DNA from: Gloeocapsa sp. PCC 7428
GTDB lineage: Bacteria; Cyanobacteriota; Cyanobacteriia; Cyanobacteriales; Chroococcidiopsidaceae
Assembly (NCBI RefSeq): GCF_000317555.1
Contig: NC_019745.1
Location: 3,410,001-3,474,000, forward strand
Reading direction: 5' to 3'
Length of the DNA stretch: 64,000 bases
Shown here piece by piece: positions 1-9,498 of this stretch (its first letter is position 1; every line of letters starts with the position of its first letter). Both the position numbers and the translations under genes were made by a program. The notes below the pieces were generated by a model. That model had not been told where the DNA came from, made no database searches, and worked only from the letters and a program-made list of their open reading frames with translations.

Positions 1-2763
1 ATTACCTGTACCAGTGAGGTCAATAATTTCAATGTCGCGAATTTGATTACGAGGTAAAGATGTTAAATCGATGGTGATATCGCTAGTATCAACAGTTAAA
101 GTATCTGTACCGCTACCACCATCGAGACGGCGATCGCGCACGCCAAAACTAAGGGTATCATCTCCAGCACCACCGTAGAGGACATCAACACCGCGACCAC
201 CGATGAGGCGATCGCTTCCTCTGCCACCGATAAGGATATCATCACCATTTGTACCAATGAGGGTATCATCGCCATCAGTACCCAGGTGAGTAACAGAGTT
301 TGTAAAGTCACGACCAAAGATAACGTAGCTTTCTCCCGCAGACTCTCGACCATTCGGGTCAGCACCAGGTGCGCCAATAATCAAGTCATCGAAGCCATCA
401 CCATCAACATCTCCTGCTTTACTGACAGAGATTCCTGAAAAGTCATCTGCATTAATCCCATTAATCACAAAGCCATTACTACCATCGAGAGTTGCCAAGT
501 CAAAATTTGCATCAAATCCCGATGCTTTACCAAATACAACATAGCTTTGTCCCGCACGTGATTGAAAATTGGGAGTAGCACTTGGTGCGCCAACAATCAA
601 GTCATCAAAGCCATCACCGTTGATATCTCCCGCACTACTGACAGAGAAGCCTGAACCGTCGTATGCATTAATGCCATTAATAACGAAGCCATTGCTACCG
701 TTGAGTGTCGCCAAGTCGAGACTGGTATCAAATCCTGATGCTTTGCCAAATACAACGTAGCTTTTACCTACAGAATATTGACCATCAAGTCTGGCACCAT
801 CTGCCCCAATAATCAAATCATCAAAGCCATCACCATTAATATCTCCCGCACTACTAACAGACCTTCCTGAGTAGTCATTAACATTGATACCATTAATGAC
901 AAAACCATTGCTACCGTTGAGTGTCGCCAAGTCGAGACTGGCATCAAATCCTGAGGCTTTGCCAAAAATAACGTAGCTTTTACCTACAGAATATTGACCA
1001 TCAAGACTGGCAAGTGGTGCGCCAATAATCAAGTCAGCAAAGCCATCACCATTAATATCTCCCGCATTGCTGACTGAGACTTTAGTGGTAGTACCTAAGA
1101 CATTGCCTATATCAATGCCATTCACAACAAAGCCATTGTTACCGTCGAGTGTTGAAGCGTCGAGACTGGCATCAAACCCTAAGGCTTTGCCAAATACAAC
1201 GTAGCTTTGTCCCGCACCATTTGCCCCAATAATCAAATCATCAAAGCCATCTCCGTTAACATCCCCCGCACTGCTAACTGAGTAGCCTGAGAAGTCATAA
1301 ACATCGATGCCATTCACAACAAAGCCATTGTTACCGTCGAGTGTTGAAGCGTCGAGACTGGCATCAAACCCTGAGGCTTTGCCAAATACAACGCAGCTTT
1401 GTCCCGCACCATTTTGACCATTAGGCTCAGCATAACGGATACCAACAATCAAATCATTAAAGCCATCTCCGTTAACATCCCCCGCACTGCTAACTGAGTA
1501 GCCTAAACCGTCGAATCTATTGATGCCATTAATGACAAAGCCATTGTTACCGTTGAGTGTCGCCAAGTCGAGACTGGCATCAAACCCTGAGGCTTTGCCA
1601 AACACAAGATAGCTTTGCCCCGCACCATTTTGACCATTAGGATTAGCACGCGGTGCCCCAATAATCAAATCATCAAAGCCATCACCGTTGACATCTCCTG
1701 CATTGCTAACAGACCTTCCTGAAAAGTCAAATTCATTAATTCCTTGAATCACAAAGCCATTATTGCCATTGAGTGTCGCAAGGTCAATCTCATCATCTGT
1801 GAACTTGAAATAGTTGCCGTTCAAACTTAGTGAGGAACTTCCTTGGATAATTGCAATCAATTCATCCGCTTCCCCATTAACTTTACGGAAGATTGCAGTT
1901 CCTTTAGGTAAATTGCCTTCCCCAGAGGAAGCGCTTAAGAAATAATCAGTTCGTTTGCCGTTGAGGCGGATAAAATCATCATTGATATTGAAATCGGTAA
2001 TTAATGCATAATCACTAAATCCTGAAGTAGTACCGTTGCGATCGTCATAAAACACACTTGTGGCATTTCCTAAAACAAATGTATCTCTACCGCTACCACC
2101 AGTGAGCGTGTCTTTGTCGCCTACAGTGCCATCAGTACCGACAAGAATGTCATTACCTGCATTCCCAACTAATAGGTCATTGCCCGCCCTGCCATGAAGT
2201 ACGTTATCCAAAGAATTTCCAGTGATTGTGTTGTTAAGATTATTTCCAACACCAAAAAAAACATAATTATTCTCTATTAATGTTAAATTCTCTACATTCG
2301 CACTTAACTCATTAATAGAACTAGAGTTAATAATGACAGTATCTATGCCTGAGTTAGAAGCTTCAATAATTTGTATATTAGGGGAGACTACATAAGTATC
2401 GTCACCTTGACCGCCATACAAAAAGGCTTCCCCATAATATCCTCCGTATAGGGTGTCATTACCTACACCACCATAGAGTGTGTTATTCCCTTCTTCAAAG
2501 CTAGCGTAAAGCCGATCATTGCCTAAACCGCCATAAAGTACATTATTACCCGCATTGCCCTCGAGTACATCATCACCTAGACCGCCATAGAGAGTATCAT
2601 CACCATTGCCACCTCTAAGCGTGTCCTTTCCTCTACCTCCTCTAAGAACATCATTACTTCCTCTACCCAACAGCAAGTCACCGCCTGCGAAACCCAATAT
2701 CGTATCAGCGAATTGTGTTCCTACAAGAGTATCGTTGCCCGAAGTTCCTCTAATGATTGCCAT
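1..2763 (-). CDS. RTX / FG-GAP repeat calcium-binding protein (3' end outside window)
   Basis: The reading frame is open from an ATG at 2763 to the window edge (921 codons), so the C-terminus is missing. Residues about 1-130 and 190-225 carry glycine/aspartate nonapeptides of the RTX type (for example GGNGDDTLYGG), which bind Ca2+ in parallel beta-rolls. Residues about 335-825 hold seven tandem FG-GAP/integrin-alpha-like repeats with the core AGDVNGDGFDDLIIGA and ending YVVFGKASGF; the third is about ten residues short. More RTX nonapeptides follow. There is no N-terminal signal peptide, as expected for type I secretion through a C-terminal signal, which would lie outside the window. Likely a secreted or surface protein; ligand unknown. 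Seven FG-GAP units match a seven-bladed beta-propeller. Confidence 0.9.
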   Translation of the reverse strand, partial: MAIIRGTSGNDTLVGTQFADTILGFAGGDLLLGRGSNDVLRGGRGKDTLRGGNGDDTLYGGLGDDVLEGNAGNNVLYGGLGNDRLYASFEEGNNTLYGGVGNDTLYGGYYGEAFLYGGQGDDTYVVSPNIQIIEASNSGIDTVIINSSSINELSANVENLTLIENNYVFFGVGNNLNNTITGNSLDNVLHGRAGNDLLVGNAGNDILVGTDGTVGDKDTLTGGSGRDTFVLGNATSVFYDDRNGTTSGFSDYALITDFNINDDFIRLNGKRTDYFLSASSGEGNLPKGTAIFRKVNGEADELIAIIQGSSSLSLNGNYFKFTDDEIDLATLNGNNGFVIQGINEFDFSGRSVSNAGDVNGDGFDDLIIGAPRANPNGQNGAGQSYLVFGKASGFDASLDLATLNGNNGFVINGINRFDGLGYSVSSAGDVNGDGFNDLIVGIRYAEPNGQNGAGQSCVVFGKASGFDASLDASTLDGNNGFVVNGIDVYDFSGYSVSSAGDVNGDGFDDLIIGANGAGQSYVVFGKALGFDASLDASTLDGNNGFVVNGIDIGNVLGTTTKVSVSNAGDINGDGFADLIIGAPLASLDGQYSVGKSYVIFGKASGFDASLDLATLNGSNGFVINGINVNDYSGRSVSSAGDINGDGFDDLIIGADGARLDGQYSVGKSYVVFGKASGFDTSLDLATLNGSNGFVINGINAYDGSGFSVSSAGDINGDGFDDLIVGAPSATPNFQSRAGQSYVVFGKASGFDANFDLATLDGSNGFVINGINADDFSGISVSKAGDVDGDGFDDLIIGAPGADPNGRESAGESYVIFGRDFTNSVTHLGTDGDDTLIGTNGDDILIGGRGSDRLIGGRGVDVLYGGAGDDTLSFGVRDRRLDGGSGTDTLTVDTSDITIDLTSLPRNQIRDIEIIDLTGTGN

Positions 2764-3103
2764 AAATTGTGTGCCTGTGATAATAAATAAAAAACAGGAT
2801 TAAAAGCTCGTAATTTTTGATAGCAAAATCTACTATTTCCCTCGAACCGATGTTAGGAAATAGCAGCAATTACGAAGTTGAATTGAGAATATTTTTCCTC
2901 AAGACTAATAATTTGAGATTAATTGAAAAGTCAATATCAAACTATAAACTTTTGGTAAAGATATTAGGCAAAAACACGCCTACATTAAAGTTTTGGTAAA
3001 TTTTTAGTAAGTACAAGTGTATAAAAAAGAAGATGGTAATCCAAATTTTAGTAAGATTACTCATCTTCAGGCAAGAAGTATTAAGTACTCAGTTACATTT
3101 CAA
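2764..3103. other. Intergenic region, no gene recognised
   Basis: AT-rich 340-bp gap between the start of the RTX gene and the end of the M16 gene. A 60-codon plus-strand frame at 2817-2999 has no recognisable domain or convincing ribosome site. The upstream sequence of the RTX gene (promoter expected on the minus strand here) shows no box I can name confidently. Confidence 0.5.
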
Positions 3104-4612
3104 TTAACGATTTTGTTGTGTTGCTACAGGTTCTGGTTCAGGAATTGTGATGTCAATTGGTGTCACTTCTGATGCTAGTGCCGTTAAAGGCGGTTGAATT
3201 GCAGCAGCATTACCCACTACCAAAGTGACTAAGTTTTCTGGTTTGAGATGAGTTTGCGCGACACGTTGAATATCTTCAGCCGTAGTTGCTTCGACAGCTT
3301 GACGATAGCGGAAGAGAAAATCGGCGGGGTAGCCGTAGTATTCGTAACGTAGTAGTCGCGTTAAAGTTTGTGCTGGATCTTCAAAATTGAAGACAAAAGA
3401 GTTAAGAACAGAATCTTTCGCTAAAGCAAGTTCTTCTGGTGTAACTAATTCCGTTTTGAGGCGTTCAATTTCTTTTTGCATTGCTTGAATAAAAGACACG
3501 GTGGCATCAGATCGAGTTTGTCCGCCAGATATAAATAAACCAGGATAGTCATAACGCGGACTCCACGCACCGTACACCGAATAAGCCAAACCTTGACGCG
3601 ATCGCACATTATTAAATAACCGTCCGCCAAAGCCATTTAACACGCCATTCATCACATCCAAGGCGGCATAATCAGGACTATTAAATTGACCGCCCAAATG
3701 ACCAATTTGTAAATAACTTTGCGTTAGTTGCGGCTGATCTACCAAGAAAATACCGCCAAGCTTTGCTTGACACACCGTTGGTAATTGCGGTAGTTGCATT
3801 CCTGGCTTCGGTTGCCACTCAGCAAAATACTTTTGAATGAGCGATCGCATTTGTTGCGAGTCAAAATCCCCGACAATTCCCAAAATCATATTATTAGGAT
3901 AGAAGTACTCCTGATAGAAATTCACGACATCTTCCCGCGCAATATTATCTACCGTTTGGTACTCAGGAATTCGCGCATAAGGACTTTCGTTACCGTAAAT
4001 CAACTTCTGAAACTCGCGCTGCGCAATGCTACCTGGTTCATCATTTCGCCGTGCAATACTCCCACGCAACTGCGTTTTTGCTAAATCCAATTTATCCTGC
4101 GCAAACACTGGCTGACGGATCACCTCAGCAAACAACCCAAACACTGTTTCGAGATCTTCACTTAAAGCATCAAAACTCGCCGAACCCGAAGCCGTACTAA
4201 TCGACGTTTCCACCGTAGCCGCACGTTGTTCTAATAACTCATTCAGTTCATCACCAGAATGCTGTTTTGTTCCTCCGGTGCGCATCACAGTTCCCGTCAA
4301 ACCTGCTAAACCCGTTTTCTCAGGGCTTTCCCAGCGTTGCCCAGTACGAAACAACGCCGTACCACTCACCAACGGCAACTCGCGATCTTCCAACAGATAC
4401 ACAATCATGCCATTATCCGTGACAAAGCGCGTATACTCTGGTAACTGCACCTCTGGCAACGGCGCAAACTGCAACTCAGTAAAATGCACAGCCCCCGCGA
4501 TCGCAGGCAACCGCAACATCACCACCAACAGCAGCGCCACCAACCAAAGCCCAATCCAATTAACACGCCGCTGACTTCGACTCGTACCAACCCAATGCAT
4601 CAACATTCCCAA
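3104..4612 (-). CDS. M16 family peptidase-like protein, non-catalytic partner
   Basis: Protein of 502 residues with one N-terminal membrane segment (about 19-40), so probably anchored or exported. The fold is that of M16B peptidases (two about 220-residue halves), but the zinc motif HxxEH is absent: the equivalent stretch reads GLTGTVMRTGG near residue 108. The C-terminal half keeps the substrate-positioning Arg/Tyr pair in NNVRSRQGLAYSV (R337, Y344). In two-subunit bacterial M16B enzymes and in mitochondrial processing peptidase, one subunit brings zinc and the other brings this pair. The catalytic partner is the next gene upstream on the same strand (161-bp gap), so the two are probably co-transcribed and dimerise. 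Substrate unknown. Confidence 0.85.
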   Translation of the reverse strand: MGMLMHWVGTSRSQRRVNWIGLWLVALLLVVMLRLPAIAGAVHFTELQFAPLPEVQLPEYTRFVTDNGMIVYLLEDRELPLVSGTALFRTGQRWESPEKTGLAGLTGTVMRTGGTKQHSGDELNELLEQRAATVETSISTASGSASFDALSEDLETVFGLFAEVIRQPVFAQDKLDLAKTQLRGSIARRNDEPGSIAQREFQKLIYGNESPYARIPEYQTVDNIAREDVVNFYQEYFYPNNMILGIVGDFDSQQMRSLIQKYFAEWQPKPGMQLPQLPTVCQAKLGGIFLVDQPQLTQSYLQIGHLGGQFNSPDYAALDVMNGVLNGFGGRLFNNVRSRQGLAYSVYGAWSPRYDYPGLFISGGQTRSDATVSFIQAMQKEIERLKTELVTPEELALAKDSVLNSFVFNFEDPAQTLTRLLRYEYYGYPADFLFRYRQAVEATTAEDIQRVAQTHLKPENLVTLVVGNAAAIQPPLTALASEVTPIDITIPEPEPVATQQNR

Positions 4613-4625
4613 AATTCCTTATATA

Positions 4626-4760
4626 ATTCCTTCTGTGTGCCCTAGCCTTCGGCAACCCCTACGGGGAATGCGCCTCTGTGGTTCATTCCCTCTGATACCA
4701 TTTCAAGAAATGAGAGCTACAAATAACTTATTCCTCTGCTCCTCTGCCCGCTCTGCCCTA
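4626..4760. repeat. Dispersed intergenic repeat cluster between the two M16 genes
   Basis: The first half (about 4626-4684) is a TTCTGTGTG...CTCTGTGGTTCA element interrupted by a small palindromic insert (CAACCCCTACGGGGAATG). The second half (4693-4753) reads GATACCATTTCA, then CCTCTGCTCCTCTGCCC; a reverse-oriented relative lies at 39135-39197. Non-coding dispersed repeats of this style are common between cyanobacterial genes. Confidence 0.6.
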
Positions 4761-4773
4761 AAGTAAAACAGTA

Positions 4774-6345
4774 TCAACCCTGCGGCACCAACCGCCCGAT
4801 CGTCCGATTCTGTGCTGAAAAAGTTGCCTGCGCCACCCGCTGAACATCCGCAGCCGTCACCGCCTGAATTGCCTCCAACTCCTTAAATAAATTGCGCCAG
4901 GAGCCAGTTTTGACTTCATATTCCAACAACAACTGCGCCATTCCCATATTCGATTGCAGCGATCGCAACAATCCCGCCCTAGCTTGCGTCTTCACGCGAT
5001 CCAACTCCACAGCCGAGACAGGTTCCGTCTTTAACCGTTCAATCTCCTTCCTCAACGCTGCACCAACTTCATTTGCGGTATGCCCAGGAGCCGTCAACGC
5101 ATAAAATAACATGACATTTTGGTGCTTATCGCCAGGGAATCCGCTAAAGCCTTGCGCAGAAAGAGCAAGTTGCTGTCGTTCAACTAAAGAGCGATACAAC
5201 CGCGACGTGCGACCATCACTGAGTAATCTACCAATGATGTCATAGATGACATGATCCGGATCGGTAATTGCCGGACGATGATAGCCTTCTAAATACCAAG
5301 GCTGCGATCGCAAACGCAATTCAAATTCGCGCTGTCGCTTTTGCGGCGGTTCAGATACTTGTACTGGAGGGGCGGCAGGTTTTGCTTTGTAACGCCCAAA
5401 GTAAGTTTGTGCTAACTGTTGTACGCGCGAAGCTTCCACATCACCAATGACTGCAATTGTCAAATTACTCGGTACGTAGTGCGTATCAAAAAAATCTTGT
5501 AAGTCTTGGCGCGTCAAGTTGCGGATATCTTCTTCGTAACCAATTACCGGACGACGATAGGGATGTTTCGTAAATGCCGTATCGAGAAACTTCTCTACCA
5601 TTTGACCGATTGGAGAATTATCAACTCGCAATCGCCGTTCTTCCAGAATGACATCTTTTTCTTGATAAAATTCGCGAAAGACAGGTTCTAAAAATCGCTC
5701 CGACTCTAGCGACATCCACAGTTCTAATTTATTACTGGGAAAACTGTAGAAATAGCGCGTTGCATCGGCTGAGGTATTAGCATTTAAACCAACACCGCCT
5801 GCTTGTTCGACGATTTGCCCTAGTTCATTTTGCTTGACAAAACTCTGAGCTTGTGCCTGCACTTTCTCAAATTCTGCTTGCAAGCGGGCGACTTCCGCTT
5901 TGTTTCCCCTGGCTTGCGCTGCACGGATTTGGGCATCGAGTTCATCCAAGCGATCTAAGAGTGGCTTTTCTGCTTGGTAATCAGTTGTGCCGATGCGTTG
6001 CGTTCCCTTAAATGCTAAATGTTCCAAATAGTGCGCGATTCCTGTTTTGCCATCGGGTTCATCCGCACCACCTACATCAGCATACGTGAGAAACGAAACA
6101 ACAGGCGCTCGATGGCGTTCTAAAACAATAAATTTTATGCCATTTTCTAAACGAAACTCACTTAGTTGATCGATGACGCGATCTAAATAAGGCTGGATCG
6201 ATGTCTCCGGCGTTGGTGCTTGCGTACGGGCGATCGCAACTGCTGGTAACGACACCCAAGAAAACAAAATAATTATTAAAAAAGTGAAGATCCGCCATCT
6301 TACATGGTGAGGTAAGAACAATTGGCAGCAACGTTTCAAACTCAT
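4774..6345 (-). CDS. M16 family zinc metallopeptidase, catalytic subunit
   Basis: Protein of 523 residues with an N-terminal signal/membrane segment (about 18-38). The inverted zinc motif HxxEH is intact as HYLEH (H105, E108, H109), with downstream acidic residues available as the third ligand. A coiled-coil-like insertion rich in Ala/Glu/Gln (about 128-175) separates the motif from the rest of the catalytic half. The C-terminal half lacks the GLAY signature (it reads RQQLALSAQGF), so the Arg/Tyr function probably comes from the neighbouring non-catalytic M16 protein. Expected role: peptide degradation or processing outside the cytoplasm. First gene of the minus-strand pair and divergent from the TetR gene at 6473. 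Confidence 0.9.
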   Translation of the reverse strand: MSLKRCCQLFLPHHVRWRIFTFLIIILFSWVSLPAVAIARTQAPTPETSIQPYLDRVIDQLSEFRLENGIKFIVLERHRAPVVSFLTYADVGGADEPDGKTGIAHYLEHLAFKGTQRIGTTDYQAEKPLLDRLDELDAQIRAAQARGNKAEVARLQAEFEKVQAQAQSFVKQNELGQIVEQAGGVGLNANTSADATRYFYSFPSNKLELWMSLESERFLEPVFREFYQEKDVILEERRLRVDNSPIGQMVEKFLDTAFTKHPYRRPVIGYEEDIRNLTRQDLQDFFDTHYVPSNLTIAVIGDVEASRVQQLAQTYFGRYKAKPAAPPVQVSEPPQKRQREFELRLRSQPWYLEGYHRPAITDPDHVIYDIIGRLLSDGRTSRLYRSLVERQQLALSAQGFSGFPGDKHQNVMLFYALTAPGHTANEVGAALRKEIERLKTEPVSAVELDRVKTQARAGLLRSLQSNMGMAQLLLEYEVKTGSWRNLFKELEAIQAVTAADVQRVAQATFSAQNRTIGRLVPQG

Positions 6346-6472
6346 AAGTCACAATAAAAGTACTTTTCCAGGATAGATCCGTTAACGATCTATTACACTT
6401 TCAGCGGGGAATCTGCTTGATAGTAGACAATATCGCTACAAGTGGCACGGCAATCTTACAGGCATCAAGTAT

Positions 6473-7093
6473 ATGCAAGTTTTTCATCGCACAGCACAAT
6501 CTGAAGAATCGTCCCGCGATCGCATTTTAAAAGCAGCGCAGCGATTGTTTGCCCGTCAAGGCTATGATGGCACGACAACGCGCGACTTAGCGATCGCAGC
6601 GGGTGTCGCGGAAGGAACCTTATTTCGTCATTTTGCGAATAAAAAGGCGATTTTAATTGAAATTGCTACGCAAGGCTGGGTAGAAATTCTCACCGATTTA
6701 CTCACCGAATTAAGCGAAATGGGTAGCTACAAGGCGGTAGCCCAAGTAATGCAGCGCCGAATGTGGAATTTTCATAAAAATGCCGATATGATGCGCGTGT
6801 GTTTCATGGAAGCGCAGTTTCATCCCGATCTACGCGATCGCATTCAAGCCGAAGTCATCAACAAAATGACGGATGTCGCCGAGGCGTTCTTTCAAACCGC
6901 GATGGATCGGGGAATTTACCGCAAAACGAATCCTAAAATTGTCGCCCAAGTGTTTTTGGGAATGTTTGCGATCGCAGGCTTTAGTCACAATACACTCATG
7001 GAACCGGATGCATCTCCTAAAGCTATGCAAGAAATGGCAGAAGGACTTGCGGATATTTTTCTGAATGGGGTGTTGGTGAGGGAGGAGGAGTGA
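6473..7093 (+). CDS. TetR/AcrR family transcriptional regulator
   Basis: Protein of 206 residues. The N-terminal TetR helix-turn-helix is clear at about 14-60 (RILKAAQRLFARQGYDGTTT, then AAGVAEGTLFRHFANKKAIL). The C-terminal ligand-binding half is mostly helical and not assignable to a ligand. It is divergent from the M16 pair (127-bp gap) and 35 bp upstream of the aminopeptidase gene, so either could be a target; the sequence does not decide which. Confidence 0.9.
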   Translation: MQVFHRTAQSEESSRDRILKAAQRLFARQGYDGTTTRDLAIAAGVAEGTLFRHFANKKAILIEIATQGWVEILTDLLTELSEMGSYKAVAQVMQRRMWNFHKNADMMRVCFMEAQFHPDLRDRIQAEVINKMTDVAEAFFQTAMDRGIYRKTNPKIVAQVFLGMFAIAGFSHNTLMEPDASPKAMQEMAEGLADIFLNGVLVREEE

Positions 7094-7128
7094 GTGGTTA
7101 GTGGAACTGATGAATTTTGCTTTAGTGT

Positions 7129-8529
7129 ATGAATAGTTACAGTAATCATAGCCTTGCTGATACTTTGGGCGATCGTCGTCGGCGACTTGCTGAAATTTTT
7201 GCTGCACCTGTTGTATTATGGTCAGGGCGTCGTAGTCCGCGTAATTTTGCGGCGAATACGTTTCCGTTTCGTGCTAGCAGTCACTTTCTCTACTTTGCTG
7301 GATTACCGTTAGAAAATGCGGCAATTTGTTTAGAAGCTGGACAGTTAACTTTATTTATCGACGATCCGTCTCCTAGTTATACATTGTGGCATGGGGAAAC
7401 ACCTACAAAAGAAGATATCGCGCAAAAAATTGGTGCTGATGCTGTTTTCCCAATGGCAGAATTACCCGCACACTTAGCCGGAGTAGCAACAATTCCAGTG
7501 CAAGATGCAGCGACTTGGACAGAACAAACACAGTTACTCGATCGCTGGGTATTGCCAGAAAGACCACTGGAAGGAATTGATTTAGAATTAGCAAAAGCAA
7601 TTATTTCTTTGCGCCTTGTTCACGATGCCGGTGCGTTAGCCCAATTGCGCAAAGCTGCGGCGGTGACGGTAAAGGCGCATAAAGCAGGAATGGCGGCGAC
7701 GCGGAAGGCTAAAACTGAAGCTGACATTCGCGCGGCGATGGAAAGTGCGATTATTGCAGAAAATATGAGTTGTGCGTATGCAAGTATTGTGACGATTCAT
7801 GGCGAAGTGTTGCATAGCGATCGCTACCATAATAGAATTCAAGCTGGAGACTTGTTGCTTGCGGATGTAGGTGCGGAAACAGCCACAGGGTGGGCAGCGG
7901 ATGTGACGCGGACTTGGGCAGTTTCGGGTAAATTCTCATCTACCCAAAGAGATATTTACGATATTGTTTTAGCAGCGCACGATGCTTGTATTGCTAAAGT
8001 GTGTCGAGGTGTTGAGTATCGCGATCTTCATTTTTTGGCAGCAACGACGATTGCGGAAGGGTTAGTCGATTTAGGCATTTTGCGGGGTAATGCAGAAGAT
8101 TTAGTAGAAAAAGATGTTCATGCGTTGTTCTTTCCCCATGGTGTCGGTCATTTACTCGGCTTAGATGTCCATGATATGGAAGATTTAGGAGATTTAGCAG
8201 GATATGAACCAGGAAGGACGAGAAGCGATCGCTTTGGTTTAGGATATCTGCGTTTGGATCGGCCCTTACGTCCTGGAATGCTGGTAACAATTGAACCTGG
8301 ATTTTATCAAGTTCCAGCAATTTTAAATAACTCCGAAGTCCGCAGTGCGTATCAAGATGCAGTTAATTGGGAACGTCTCGCACAGTTTGCCGATGTACGC
8401 GGAATTCGGATTGAAGATGATGTGCTAGTTACTGAAGCCGGAAGCGAGGTATTAACCGCAGATTTGCCCACCCAAGCTGAGGATATTGAACAAAGTAGTG
8501 AAGAGTGGCTAGTGATTAGTGAAGAGTGA
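7129..8529 (+). CDS. pepP: Xaa-Pro aminopeptidase (M24B family)
   Basis: Protein of 466 residues; removes an N-terminal residue preceding proline, using two metal ions in a pita-bread fold. The N-terminal aminopeptidase-P domain is about 10-150 and the M24 domain about 165-445. Metal ligands are visible in order: the Asp of LLADVGAET, the Asp of AADVTRTW, the His of FFPHGVGHLLGLDVHD, the Glu of TIEPGFY and the Glu of GIRIEDDVLVT. The last residues come from a 21-bp tandem duplication (8497-8538) in which the stop codon lies. Probably cytoplasmic peptide turnover. Confidence 0.92.
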   Translation: MNSYSNHSLADTLGDRRRRLAEIFAAPVVLWSGRRSPRNFAANTFPFRASSHFLYFAGLPLENAAICLEAGQLTLFIDDPSPSYTLWHGETPTKEDIAQKIGADAVFPMAELPAHLAGVATIPVQDAATWTEQTQLLDRWVLPERPLEGIDLELAKAIISLRLVHDAGALAQLRKAAAVTVKAHKAGMAATRKAKTEADIRAAMESAIIAENMSCAYASIVTIHGEVLHSDRYHNRIQAGDLLLADVGAETATGWAADVTRTWAVSGKFSSTQRDIYDIVLAAHDACIAKVCRGVEYRDLHFLAATTIAEGLVDLGILRGNAEDLVEKDVHALFFPHGVGHLLGLDVHDMEDLGDLAGYEPGRTRSDRFGLGYLRLDRPLRPGMLVTIEPGFYQVPAILNNSEVRSAYQDAVNWERLAQFADVRGIRIEDDVLVTEAGSEVLTADLPTQAEDIEQSSEEWLVISEE

Positions 8530-8538
8530 CTAGTGATT
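8497..8538. repeat. 21-bp tandem duplication at the pepP stop codon
   Basis: Two adjacent 21-bp copies that begin AGTGAAGAGTG and end CTAGTGATT, differing at one base (G/A). The pepP stop codon (TGA, 8527-8529) lies in the second copy, so the duplication changed the C-terminus of the enzyme. Confidence 0.8.
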
Positions 8539-8565
8539 AGCCACTGACCAATAGCCACGCTATTC

Positions 8566-9276
8566 TTAATAAGAAATCTCTTGGCGATCGCGGAAAAACT
8601 TGCCACTAAGATCGGGTGACGCTTTGGTTGCTAACCAAATTGCGGTATCTGCGCCTTGTTGTGGCGATCGCGGTGCATTTTCACCACCCATATCAGTTTT
8701 TACCCAACCAGGACACATTGCATAAACTGCAATTCCTTGCGATTGTAATGCTTCTGCAAGCATAATTGTTGCCCCATTGAGTGCAAGTTTAGATAAGCAG
8801 TAACTAGGGACATCTGCGGATAATCCACTCATTTCGCCGTAGCCACTCGAAACATTAATCACGCGGGCTTGAGTAGCTTTTTGTAATAATGGGAGGAAAG
8901 CTTGCGTAACGTGAATAGGACCAAAGGTATTGGTATTCATTGCAAATTGTAGTATGCTACGCGACATATTGAGAATATTCACGCCCTGATCGGGATACAC
9001 TCCCGCATTATTGACAAGAACATCCAAAGCGTCAATTTCTTCACTTAATTGTTCTACAGCGTGGTGAATACTATCATCATCAGTAACATCAAGTTCCACA
9101 ACACGCACAGATGCGTTTGCAGGTAACTTTTGTGTCGCTGCTTTGGCTTTATCAAGCGAACGCGCTGCAATAATCACCTCAAAACCTGCTTGCAGCAAAC
9201 CTTGACAAATGGCAAATCCTATGCCCTTATTACCTCCAGTCACCAGCGCGCGTTTTTCTTGAAATTGAGAATTCAT
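8566..9276 (-). CDS. Short-chain dehydrogenase/reductase
   Basis: Classical SDR of 236 residues. It has the cofactor glycine motif TGGNKGIG near the N-terminus, the NNAG motif (VLVNNAGVYPDQG) and the catalytic YxxxK (YCLSK), with a preceding Ser in NVSSGYGEMSG. The arrangement, including the long Rossmann beta-strands and the lid MCPGWVKTDMGG, resembles NADPH-dependent carbonyl-reductase-like SDRs. Substrate cannot be deduced. It converges with pepP and shows no operon partner. Confidence 0.9.
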   Translation of the reverse strand: MNSQFQEKRALVTGGNKGIGFAICQGLLQAGFEVIIAARSLDKAKAATQKLPANASVRVVELDVTDDDSIHHAVEQLSEEIDALDVLVNNAGVYPDQGVNILNMSRSILQFAMNTNTFGPIHVTQAFLPLLQKATQARVINVSSGYGEMSGLSADVPSYCLSKLALNGATIMLAEALQSQGIAVYAMCPGWVKTDMGGENAPRSPQQGADTAIWLATKASPDLSGKFFRDRQEISY

Positions 9277-9443
9277 AGCGATCGTATCTCATGCCTCTTA
9301 GTACACCAATGCATTTTGTGGTTTTTTGTTTGCATAAACTTCATACTCAAGGAGTAAGTTTTCACTGTATGTACACTTGCACAATCGTGCATTGATACCA
9401 GCTTCGCATTTTGCTAAGATTTCATTGGTTGTAAACAGCTAAG

Positions 9444-9461
9444 TAACCAAGTGGTTATAAA
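9444..9461. promoter_or_regulatory. Candidate HigBA operator and -10 box
   Basis: TAACCA-AG-TGGTTA is a perfect 6-bp inverted repeat (9444-9457) that overlaps a TATAAA -10-like box (9456-9461), about 40 bp before higB. HigA-type antitoxins repress their own promoters through short palindromes, so this is the likely autoregulatory site (inference). Confidence 0.45.
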
Positions 9462-9498
9462 TCATGGCGAGATTTAATATGTTCTACTCTCATTAGCT

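Noticed and set aside
2817-2999. 60-codon frame upstream of the RTX gene
   Set aside because: AT-rich, no family resemblance and no partner gene.
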